DNA from: Hyphomicrobiales bacterium
GTDB lineage: Bacteria > Pseudomonadota > Alphaproteobacteria > Rhizobiales > Aestuariivirgaceae
DNA: 8,851 bases
Assembly (NCBI GenBank): GCA_012032065.1
Contig: JAAURV010000110.1
Span: 1-8,851, forward strand
Reading direction: 5' to 3'
Shown piece after piece: positions 1 through 6,028 of the stretch. The position numbers and the translations under genes were made by a program. Numbering within the stretch: position 1 is the stretch's first letter; each line of letters begins with the position of its first letter. The notes under the pieces are model-generated. The model made no database searches and had not been told where the DNA came from. It saw only the letters and a list, made by a program, of their open reading frames with translations.

Positions 1-127
1 TGTTTCTCCGCCTCCACCCGATCGAACATGCGATGCGGCGACTCGGGCCCAAGAGGCTCACCACATGCGACGCGCCATGGGTGTCGATCTGGGTTTGGGC
101 GTGAATGAGCGGGCAAACGATGATCAT
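1..127 (-). CDS. Tyrosine-phosphatase-like protein, N-terminal part, frameshifted and cut by window edge
   Basis: This is the 5' end of a minus-strand gene starting with ATG at 127-125. The start overlaps the stop of the HD hydrolase gene (ATGA), making it the fourth gene of the ygfZ unit. The first residues read MIIVCPLIHAQTQIDTHGAS and then HVVSLLG, a beta-strand start like that of small rhizobial tyrosine/dual-specificity phosphatase-like proteins ('...HVVSLLGPE...'). After codon 27 the frame turns basic (PSRRIACSIGWRRRN). Shifting the frame by one base at the GGGCCC run (45-50) gives GPESPHRMFDRVEAEK, which fits the family far better. One base therefore seems to be missing. The catalytic Cys-x5-Arg loop would lie outside the window, so activity cannot be judged. 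The family call comes from memory of similar N-termini and from gene context; it is moderately secure. Confidence 0.6.
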   Translation of the reverse strand, partial: MIIVCPLIHAQTQIDTHGASHVVSLLGPSRRIACSIGWRRRN

Positions 128-729
128 TTGGGCACGAGTTGGTTGAACTTCCCGAGATAGAGCGCCGCCGCCTCGTTCGGCGCAAGGGGTTTCAGCTGGT
201 GGAACTTGCGCGAGCCTTCGCCATCGAGGCCCTTGGGGCGGCCAAAGAACTTCTCCGACTCGGGCACGCTGAAACCCGCAAGCTGGGTGGCTTCAAGATA
301 GGCGGCGGAACGGTCGGCGAGCTTGATCTCGGCTTCGAGCTTGGAGTTGACCGCCGGCGAGAGGCCAAAGCGCAGGTGAATGGCCGCGAGCAGCTTGTTC
401 TCGAAGGCCTTGTAGTCGAGGCCGAGCGCCGCCTTGAACGGCGAGATCATGTCTCCCACCACATACTCCGGCGCATCGTGAAGAAGTGCCGCAAGCCGCG
501 AGGCCGCGGAATGCTGGGGGTTGCGATGAGTCATGATCGCTTCGACGAGAACGCAGTGCTGGGCGACCGAGAAGGCATGATCGCCCTTCGTCTGGCCGTT
601 CCAGCGGGCGACACGCGCCAGCCCATGGGCAATGTCCTCGATCTCCACATCGAGCGGCGAGGGATCGAGAAGATCGAGCCTGCGTCCCGAAAGCATGCGC
701 TGCCACGCGCGCGGCGCCTTGTCCTTCAT
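124..729 (-). CDS. HD-domain hydrolase (YfbR-like nucleotide phosphohydrolase family)
   Basis: A 201-residue cytoplasmic protein of the HD metal-dependent phosphohydrolase superfamily. The metal-binding pattern is visible: His51 in 'GDHAFS', the His84-Asp85 doublet in 'LLHDAPEYVVGDMISPFK', and Asp138 in 'LADRSAAYLEA'. The spacing resembles YfbR-type 5'-deoxynucleotidases. Family knowledge therefore suggests dephosphorylation of nucleotides, but substrate specificity cannot be read from sequence, and many relatives are simply called HD family hydrolase. The frame stays open upstream as far as 1230, but the start is placed at ATG 729-727. There it overlaps the tag stop by four bases (ATGA), and the protein then begins MKDKAPRAWQRMLSGRRLDL, as I remember alphaproteobacterial homologues beginning. 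No clear Shine-Dalgarno precedes it, so translation is likely coupled to tag. Its own stop overlaps the next start by the same ATGA arrangement. Confidence 0.88.
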   Translation of the reverse strand: MKDKAPRAWQRMLSGRRLDLLDPSPLDVEIEDIAHGLARVARWNGQTKGDHAFSVAQHCVLVEAIMTHRNPQHSAASRLAALLHDAPEYVVGDMISPFKAALGLDYKAFENKLLAAIHLRFGLSPAVNSKLEAEIKLADRSAAYLEATQLAGFSVPESEKFFGRPKGLDGEGSRKFHQLKPLAPNEAAALYLGKFNQLVPK

Positions 730-1316
730 GGCCGGGCCAGCCGCTTCACCGCGTCGTGCCGGTGGCAATCGACAAGGTGATCGTTGATGAGGCCGCAGGC
801 CTGCATGAAGGCGTAGACGATGGTGGGCCCGCAGAAACGGAATCCGCGCTTCTTCAAGTCTTTCGAAATCTTCTCTGTGAGCGGCGTTTGCGCCGGAACA
901 TTCTTCAGTGTGCGGAATTTGTTTTGAAGCGGTCTGCCATCGAGAAAGTTCCAGAGATAGGCGCTGAAATCCGGGATCGCGAGATAGGCCTGCGCGTTGG
1001 TCACACTCGCTTCGATCTTCAAGCTGTTCCGCACGATGCCTTGGTCTTTCATGAGCCGATCGAGCTTGCGCTTGTTGTAGCGCGCCATGATCTCGGGATC
1101 GAAACCATCGAAGGCCTTGCGGAAGTTGTCGCGCTTCCTGAGAATCGTGATCCACGAAAGTCCCGCCTGAAATCCATCGAGCAGCAGTTTCTCGAAGAGC
1201 GCCTGCGAATCGTACTCGGGCACGCCCCACTCATCGTCGTGATAGGCGACATAAACGGGATCGCGCCCGCACCATCCGCAACGGCAGACGCCGTCCTCAT
1301 GGGTGATGGCACTCAT
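726..1316 (-). CDS. tag: DNA-3-methyladenine glycosylase I
   Basis: A 196-residue base-excision repair enzyme that removes 3-methyladenine from alkylated DNA. It aligns by eye with E. coli Tag along its length: 'CGWCGRDPVYVAYHDDEWGVP' near the N-terminus, 'GFQAGLSWITILRKRDNFR', 'KKRGFRFCGPTIVYAFMQACGLINDH' and a C-terminal HLVDC. The four zinc ligands of E. coli Tag (Cys4, His17, His175, Cys179) correspond to Cys13, His26, His180 and Cys184. Trp55 and Tyr25 match base-pocket residues. The residue matching E. coli Glu38 is Asp47 (LDG instead of LEG), a conservative change. There is an extra Cys-rich N-terminus (Cys11, Cys13, Cys16). The gene is second in the unit: its ATG overlaps the ygfZ stop and its TGA overlaps the HD hydrolase start, four bases each. 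No regulatory site such as an Ada box is evident. Confidence 0.95.
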   Translation of the reverse strand: MSAITHEDGVCRCGWCGRDPVYVAYHDDEWGVPEYDSQALFEKLLLDGFQAGLSWITILRKRDNFRKAFDGFDPEIMARYNKRKLDRLMKDQGIVRNSLKIEASVTNAQAYLAIPDFSAYLWNFLDGRPLQNKFRTLKNVPAQTPLTEKISKDLKKRGFRFCGPTIVYAFMQACGLINDHLVDCHRHDAVKRLARP

Positions 1317-2148
1317 GTGGCTGTCACATCGTATTTGGCGAAAGAGGGCTTGTGAGCATGAATGATCATTCCCGCCGCTTGCAGCGGCGCTTCCGATTCC
1401 GCAAGGCGGTCGAGGCGGAGAAGCGCCAAACCATTCGCTCCCTCCGATGAAAGCATCGTGCCGATCGGTTTTCCGCCCGCTTCGGCGGACGTTCCCCTGG
1501 CGGGCAGGTTACCCGAGCCGGTTACAGGAACAATGCGGCTTCGCGCGGTTCCACGATGTTCCATGCGCGAGACCACTTCCTGTCCGATGTAGCAGCCTTT
1601 CCCGAAATCGACGCCGCCGAATTGATCGAGATTGGCTTCATGCGGGAAGAACTCGCCCGAACCCAAATCTTGGTCCGTATCGGCAATGCCGGCGGAAATC
1701 CGGGCCGCGTGATACCCCAACCCTTCCGCCAGAGTCCCCTTGGCCGCAACGCAGCGCCACCCCATCTCGGACGAACGCGGATCGCGATAGGCAAGCCCTT
1801 CGATCCCGTCGCTCGAAACGCCAACCTCGAGATCGGCGCGCGGCGCGACGGTGACCGCCGCCCGCAACTATAAATCGAGAGCCGCTGTATCAGCGCCGCT
1901 GATTGCGAGGCGGCGTGGTCCACGAGGAAACCTTCGCCTGTCTTGAGCACGAAGAAATCGAACAGCATCTTTCCCTGTGGTGTCAGCAGCGCAGCGTAGG
2001 CGGCGGCACTGTCAGAAAGCGTCAGTACATCGGCGGTGATCAGATTGTGGAGAAACGCCGCGGAATCCGCGCCCGTCACCGAAAAAACGGCGCGTTCGGG
2101 GAGCTTTTGCAGGGGAAAACTCAAGGCCATTGGGTCCAGTTGCGTCAT
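1313..2148 (-). CDS. ygfZ: YgfZ/GcvT-type folate-binding protein, with a one-base frameshift
   Basis: A tetrahydrofolate-binding protein related to GcvT that, from work on E. coli YgfZ, supports synthesis or repair of certain iron-sulfur clusters. The N-terminal part (2148 down to about 1872) reads MTQLDPMALSFPLQKLPERA, then 'FLHNLITADV' and 'LLTPQGKMLFDFFVL', ending in LIQRLSIY. The C-terminal part lies in another frame and carries the signature KGCYIGQEV (about 1574-1600) with its conserved Cys, then 'SRMEHRGTARSRIVPV'. Adding one base near 1868-1872, for example TATAAGTTG for TATAGTTG, joins them as '...LSIYKLRAAVTVAP...', the usual family sequence, giving about 278 residues, a normal length. 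As printed the gene is broken. ATG 2130 is an alternative start. It is first gene of the minus-strand unit, divergent from the dihydroorotase gene 48 bases away. Confidence 0.88.
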
Positions 2149-2196
2149 GTCACGCCAACATTTACGAAGGGGTGCGCAGCTTGGCAAGGAAGCCCG
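2149..2196. promoter_or_regulatory. Divergent intergenic spacer between ygfZ and the dihydroorotase gene
   Basis: These 48 bases are the only non-coding DNA between the start of the minus-strand ygfZ unit and the start of the plus-strand dihydroorotase gene. Promoters for both directions must lie here or reach into the opposite coding region. I see no convincing -35/-10 pair and no inverted repeat. The only clear signal is the ribosome-binding site of the plus-strand gene. Confidence 0.4.
2186..2190 (+). promoter_or_regulatory. Shine-Dalgarno site of the dihydroorotase gene
   Basis: AAGGA lies six bases before ATG 2197. It decides the start: the frame is open upstream to 1903, but that stretch is antisense to ygfZ, has no family similarity and would add 98 residues. 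With ATG 2197 the product begins MQRPDLVLKGGTVVNHDGVG, as expected for the family. Confidence 0.7.
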
Positions 2197-3522
2197 ATGC
2201 AGAGGCCCGATCTGGTATTGAAAGGCGGAACTGTCGTCAATCACGATGGCGTGGGCGTGCGCGATATTGCTGTGCAGAACGGCCGGATCGTCGGGATCGG
2301 TCACTACGAGAAGGGCTTCGCCGCGGAAACGCTGGATTGCAAGGGACTTCATGTGCTGCCGGGCGTGATCGATAGCCAGGTGCATCTCCGCGAGCCGGGA
2401 GCGGAGCACAAGGAAGATCTCGAAACCGGCGGCCGCGCCGCCGTGGCGGGCGGCGTCACCGCTGTGTTCGAGATGCCCAACACCAAGCCGCTGACCGTCA
2501 CCGAGGAAGCGCTCGCCGACAAGGTGCGCCGCGCCACCAATCGGATGCACTGCGACTTCGCGTTCTATGTGGGCGGCACGCGCGAGAACACCCATGAGCT
2601 GGCAAGGCTCGAAAAACTTCCAGGCGCTGCCGGCGTCAAGGTGTTCATGGGCTCGTCGACAGGCGATCTCCTCGTTGAAGACGATGCCGGCGTTGCGGCG
2701 ATCTTGAACGCGATTTCGAGGCGTGCCGCTTTTCACAGCGAGGACGAACCGCGCCTTCGCGCACGCGAGAGCCTTCGCGTGCCGGGCGACCCCTCGAGTC
2801 ATCCCGTGTGGCGCGATGCGGAGGCGGCGCGGCTCTGCACCGAGCGGCTCCTGCGCATTGCCCGCGCGGCGAAGAAGCGCATTCATGTTCTGCACATCTC
2901 GACCGCCGAGGAAATGCCGTTGCTCGCCGCCAACAAGGATATCGCCACGGTCGAGGTAACGCCGCATCACCTCTCCATGTGCGCGGACGACTATGCGCGG
3001 CTTGGAACCAAGCTTCAAATGAATCCTCCGGTGCGGAGCGCCGAGCATCGCGCGGCGATTTGGAGAGCGCTTTCCGATGGCGTTGTCGATGTTCTGGGCT
3101 CCGATCACGCGCCGCATACGCTCGAAGAAAAAGCCAAGCCCTATCCGTTATCGCCGTCGGGAATGACCGGCGTGCAGACGCTCGTGCCGGTCATGCTCGA
3201 TCATGTGAACAAAGGCGCGCTCACCCTCGAACGTTTCGTCGATCTCACATCCCATGGCCCTGGCCGCATCTTCGGCATCGCGCGCAAGGGCCGCATCGCC
3301 GAAGGTTATGACGCGGACTTCACGATTGTGGATATGAAACGCCGCGAGACGATCCGCGACGCATGGATCGAAAGCCGCTGCGGCTGGACGCCGTACGACG
3401 GCGTGACCGTGACCGGCTGGCCGGTTGGCACATATGTTCGCGGCAAATCCGCCATGTGGATGGGCGGGGTCGCGGCCACGCCCGAGGGCCAACCCATGTC
3501 CTTCCACGAAAATCCAATCTGA
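2197..3522 (+). CDS. pyrC: Dihydroorotase-type cyclic amidohydrolase
   Basis: A 441-residue amidohydrolase of the dihydroorotase class, normal length, assigned to the reversible cyclisation of carbamoyl-aspartate to dihydroorotate in pyrimidine synthesis. Motifs in order: 'DSQVHLREPG' (Asp59-Gln61-His63), 'GVTAVFEMPNT', 'GVKVFMGSSTGDLLVEDD' with Lys148 as candidate carboxylated lysine, His180 in 'HSEDE', His233 in 'HVLHIS', 'VEVTPHHLS', 'MNPPVRS', and catalytic Asp303 in 'GSDHAPHT'. The usual DxHxH motif is DxQxH here. From memory this is shared by an alphaproteobacterial subfamily that often coexists with a second dihydroorotase gene beside pyrB, so the true substrate may differ. The start is set by AAGGA upstream. 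The acuI-type gene follows after 10 bases. Confidence 0.9.
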   Translation: MQRPDLVLKGGTVVNHDGVGVRDIAVQNGRIVGIGHYEKGFAAETLDCKGLHVLPGVIDSQVHLREPGAEHKEDLETGGRAAVAGGVTAVFEMPNTKPLTVTEEALADKVRRATNRMHCDFAFYVGGTRENTHELARLEKLPGAAGVKVFMGSSTGDLLVEDDAGVAAILNAISRRAAFHSEDEPRLRARESLRVPGDPSSHPVWRDAEAARLCTERLLRIARAAKKRIHVLHISTAEEMPLLAANKDIATVEVTPHHLSMCADDYARLGTKLQMNPPVRSAEHRAAIWRALSDGVVDVLGSDHAPHTLEEKAKPYPLSPSGMTGVQTLVPVMLDHVNKGALTLERFVDLTSHGPGRIFGIARKGRIAEGYDADFTIVDMKRRETIRDAWIESRCGWTPYDGVTVTGWPVGTYVRGKSAMWMGGVAATPEGQPMSFHENPI

Positions 3523-3532
3523 GAGAGTGACC

Positions 3533-4521
3533 ATGAGCAAAACCTTCCGTGCACTGATTGTCGACAAGACCGATGGCGGCCAGACCGTCGGCATCCGCGA
3601 CATGGCGGAAGACGAATTGATGGAAGGCGATGTCACCATCGAGGTGAGCCACTCCTCGGTTAACTACAAGGACGGCCTCGCCCTCACCGGCAAGGCCCCG
3701 ATCATCCGAAGGTTTCCGCTGATCCCGGGCGTCGATGTCGCGGGCACGGTGCGCGACTCGACTCATCCGTCATGGAAAAAAGGCGACAAGGTCATCCTCG
3801 GCGGCTGGGGCGTGGGCGAAGGTCATCACGGCGGCTTCGCCGAGCTCGCGCGCGTAAAGGGCGATTGGCTCGTGGCGGTTCCGCAAGGCTGGACAACCGC
3901 CGAATGCATGGGCGTCGGCGTTGCCGGTTACACGGCGATGCTTTGTATCCTGGCTTTGGAAGAGCAGGGCGTGAAGCCCGCCAATGGCGAGATCGTCGTC
4001 ACAGGTGCCGCAGGCGGCGTTGGCTCGACGTCAATCGTTCTACTGGCTGCGCTCGGCTACAAGGTGGTGGCCTCCACGGGCCGTCCCGAGGAAGAGGCCT
4101 TTCTCAAGGGTCTTGGCGCGGCGTCGATCATCGACCGCAAGGAATTCAACACGGAAGTGAAGCCGCTCGCGAAGGCTCGCTGGGCGGGCGCCATCGATTC
4201 GGTGGGCTCGGTGACGCTTGCCAATATCATCTCGCAAACGCTGCCCGAAGGAACCGTCACCGCCTGCGGTCTTGCTCAAGGCATGGATCTGCCGACCAAC
4301 GTCGCCCCCTTCATTCTGCGTGGCGTGAGGTTGATCGGCATCAACTCGGTCACGACGCCGATCGCGCGCCGCAAGCTCGCGTGGAAACGGATCGCCCGGG
4401 ATTCGACAAGGCGAAGCTTGCATCGCTCACCACGCATGTGAAGCTGGATGAGGTTCCGCGCGTGGGCGCCGAGATCGTGCAGGGCAAGGTGCGCGGCCGC
4501 ATCGTCGTCGATATCCGCTGA
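3533..4521 (+). CDS. acuI: AcuI/YhdH-family NADPH-dependent acrylyl-CoA reductase / quinone oxidoreductase, frameshifted
   Basis: A medium-chain dehydrogenase/reductase without the zinc ligands of alcohol dehydrogenases. Family members such as Rhodobacter AcuI and E. coli YhdH reduce acrylyl-CoA to propionyl-CoA with NADPH; many are annotated quinone oxidoreductase. Visible features are 'HSSVNYKDGLALTGK', 'FPLIPGVDVAGTV', the nucleotide-binding loop VTGAAGGVG at residues 156-164, and 'VVASTGRPEEEAFLKGLGA'. Family sequence runs to 'NSVTTPIARRKLAWKRIARD' and resumes in the +1 frame as 'FDKAKLASLTTHVKLDEVPRVGAEIVQGKVRGRIVVDIR'. One base appears lost near 4400-4403 (CGGGATTCGAC). Restored, the protein is about 329 residues, normal for the family. 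As printed it stops at 4441 after 302 residues, the last dozen being nonsense. GAGAG sits before ATG 3533. Physiological substrate is inferred only. Confidence 0.87.
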
Positions 4522-4524
4522 GTC

Positions 4525-5160
4525 ATGGACCCGGCGCTCCTGGTCATCGGCATTGCGATCGGCATCGCGGTGGCCGCGCCCATGGGGCCGGTCAATCTCG
4601 TTGCGATCCGCTCGGTATTGAGGCGCGGGCATTTAGGTGGCGTCGCGGCCGGCGCGGGCGCGGTGCTCGCCGATGTGCTGTTGGCGGCGATTGCCGCTTA
4701 TGGCATCCGCTCGATTTCCGATTTCATCGTCTCATGGGCGCGAGAGGTTTCCTTCGCCGGCGGCGTCCTCCTGATTGCCGTCGGCATCCGCATGGCGCGA
4801 AGTCATGTGACAGCCGAGGCATTGAAGGAGTCGCGCCTGCCTGCAAACAAATCCGCCTTCGGCCGCAAGGCCGCGACGACTTTCATGCTGACCATCACAA
4901 ATCCCGGATCGCTGTTCGGCTTCCTCGCCATCTTCGGCGCGATGTCCGCGGTTCTGAAACTGCACGAGGACGTGTGGCGTCCACCGGTTGCCGTGCTGGG
5001 CGTCGCCATCGGCGGCGTTGTATGGTGGCTGGTGCTGGCGGCGCTGATCGAGAAGCTAAGAGGCAGGCTCACCCATACGGTACTCGACCGCATCAACAAA
5101 TGGGCGGGAATACTCGTCGCCGCCTTCGGCTTCGTGCTGGTATTTCAGGCGCTGGGGTGA
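4525..5160 (+). CDS. LysE/RhtB-family amino-acid exporter
   Basis: A 211-residue inner-membrane protein with about six hydrophobic helices, roughly at residues 4-27, 37-61, 69-92, 113-140, 152-176 and 189-210. The first helix ends in the family motif 'APMGPVNLVAIRSVLRRGHLGG' (Pro19, Gly21-Pro22-Val23-Asn24), and the second conserved region 'TITNPGSLFGFLAIFGA' starts at residue 123. Members export amino acids such as lysine, homoserine or threonine and related compounds; the substrate here cannot be predicted. ATG 4525 follows the acuI-type stop by three bases without a clear Shine-Dalgarno, so translation may be coupled. It is the last gene of the plus-strand run, and the next gene converges on it 15 bases downstream. 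Confidence 0.88.
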   Translation: MDPALLVIGIAIGIAVAAPMGPVNLVAIRSVLRRGHLGGVAAGAGAVLADVLLAAIAAYGIRSISDFIVSWAREVSFAGGVLLIAVGIRMARSHVTAEALKESRLPANKSAFGRKAATTFMLTITNPGSLFGFLAIFGAMSAVLKLHEDVWRPPVAVLGVAIGGVVWWLVLAALIEKLRGRLTHTVLDRINKWAGILVAAFGFVLVFQALG

Positions 5161-5175
5161 TCGTCCGCAGGCTGA

Positions 5176-5445
5176 CTACTGCTTCGTTTTCGAGACCGTG
5201 AACTCGCCCCCGCGGATGCGCTCGGGCAGGCGCTCGCACATGACCGACACCGGCTCCTCGCCGTAGGTCGCGATCATGTCGGAGAGGGCGGCGAAGATCG
5301 CCGCGGTGGCGATGCAATCGGGGTCGACGCCGTCGTAGACCGCCTCTTCCCAGGCATCGAGAATGTAACGCAACGCCACATACTTCGGTTCGGTGGCCTT
5401 TAACGCAGGCACTGACTGTACTGGAATCTTTTGCATTTTTACCAT
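5176..5445 (-). CDS. Conserved hypothetical protein, 89 residues
   Basis: A small soluble protein that I cannot assign to a named family. It begins MVKMQKIPVQSVPALKATEP and continues with a probably helical, acidic middle (about residues 22-62, 'YVALRYILDAWEEAVYDGVDPDCIATAAIFAALSDMIATYGEEP') and a short polar tail ending SKTKQ. No signal peptide, membrane segment or metal motif is visible. Regular amphipathic pattern, base composition like the neighbours, a proper stop and no better frame on either strand support it as real; similar short proteins occur, as I recall, in rhizobial genomes. ATG 5436 (MQKIPV) is an equally plausible start and would give 86 residues. It has its own 137-base upstream spacer and converges on the LysE-type gene. 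Confidence 0.72.
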   Translation of the reverse strand: MVKMQKIPVQSVPALKATEPKYVALRYILDAWEEAVYDGVDPDCIATAAIFAALSDMIATYGEEPVSVMCERLPERIRGGEFTVSKTKQ

Positions 5446-5582
5446 GTTCTGGCTGCGTCACGGGTCCCCGGCGCGTGCCTCCGTTCCCACCGGTTCGGCC
5501 CGCGTCAAAGCACCATAGCAAAGCAGCCGCTACGCGCTCACTCATCCTTACAAAAGGGTTAACGACGCTAGCGCAACTCGTC
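5446..5582. other. Intergenic spacer between the NUDIX gene and the small hypothetical gene
   Basis: At 137 bases this is the largest gap in the window. It lies between the NUDIX stop and the start of the 89-residue gene, both on the minus strand, so it should hold the promoter of the latter. I see no convincing terminator hairpin with a T run and no well-matched promoter. Short AT-richer patches (ttacaaaagggttaac, 5548-5563) stand out from the GC-rich surroundings, but nothing more can be claimed. Confidence 0.4.
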
Positions 5583-6014
5583 TCAAATGCCAAGTTGCCT
5601 CTGCGATAGACCGATCGCGTGACGCACGTTTGGCGCGAAACCGCGCCCGGAAAGCTGATCCAATCCGGCCCATTCCGCAAAAAGCGCATCGCTGCCCGCG
5701 CGCGCCTCGCCGCTGGTCCAGTGCGCGGTATAGCAGGCAATGACGTAGTGGAGCGCCAGCGCTCCATCGTCCGCGCGCCGGATCAGATCGTAGAGGCCGG
5801 CCAGTTGAGCAATCCGCGCCGCGATGCCGGTTTCTTCCAGGACTTCGCGGGCGGCTGCCTCGACCAAAGTCTCGCCTGGCTCCACATGTCCGCCGGGCAA
5901 GGCCCACATCCCCGTGAGCGGCGGCTGGCTTCTCTGCACGAGCAGCACGCGTCCCTCGCGCCACACGCATGCGGAAACGCCGAGCTTCGGGAATTGTGCG
6001 GTGTGCTGGATCAC
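5583..6014 (-). CDS. NUDIX hydrolase
   Basis: A compact 143-residue NUDIX domain. The Nudix box is complete: 'GHVEPGETLVEAAAREVLEETGI' matches G-x5-E-x7-R-E-U-x-E-E-x-G-U, so the Mg2+-binding helix is intact. It is preceded by 'LGVSACVWREGRVLLVQRSQPPLTGMWALPG' and followed by 'HYVIACYTAHWTSGEA'. Such proteins hydrolyse nucleoside diphosphates linked to another group; the substrate (ADP-ribose, oxidised nucleotide or other) is not readable. The start is uncertain. The open frame reaches 6146 but would then run antisense into the SRAP gene. GTG 6014 (VIQHTAQFPKLGVSACVW) gives the usual family length, and TTG 6026 is a possible alternative. The divergent SRAP gene starts 14 bases away. Confidence 0.88.
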   Translation of the reverse strand: MIQHTAQFPKLGVSACVWREGRVLLVQRSQPPLTGMWALPGGHVEPGETLVEAAAREVLEETGIAARIAQLAGLYDLIRRADDGALALHYVIACYTAHWTSGEARAGSDALFAEWAGLDQLSGRGFAPNVRHAIGLSQRQLGI

Positions 6015-6028
6015 GTTAAGTTTCAACC

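Noticed and set aside
139..780. 213-codon plus-strand frame opposite the HD hydrolase gene
   Set aside because: It is the antisense of a clearly conserved HD-domain protein, is rich in Arg and Glu with no motif, and is a usual by-product of high-GC codon use.
756..1355. 199-codon plus-strand frame opposite tag
   Set aside because: The minus strand encodes Tag with all zinc ligands; this frame has no recognisable domain.
1522..2148. Programmed frameshifting as the explanation for the split ygfZ
   Set aside because: There is no slippery heptamer or clear downstream structure, the family is not known for it, and two other genes here show the same one-base loss.
1903..2196. 98-residue N-terminal extension of the dihydroorotase
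   Set aside because: It is antisense to ygfZ, lacks family similarity, and a good Shine-Dalgarno points to ATG 2197.
2149..3117. Upstream extension of the minus-strand frame that contains the ygfZ N-terminus
   Set aside because: The part beyond ATG 2148 is antisense to the dihydroorotase gene and shows no YgfZ similarity.
5167..5182. GCAG...CTGC hairpin between the convergent exporter and hypothetical genes
   Set aside because: A four-base stem without a T run is too weak to be called a terminator and overlaps coding sequence.
5548..5576. Possible minus-strand promoter TTGCGC-17-TTGTAA before the small hypothetical gene
   Set aside because: The spacing is ideal, but the -10 element matches the consensus at only two of six positions, and it lies over 100 bases from the gene start.
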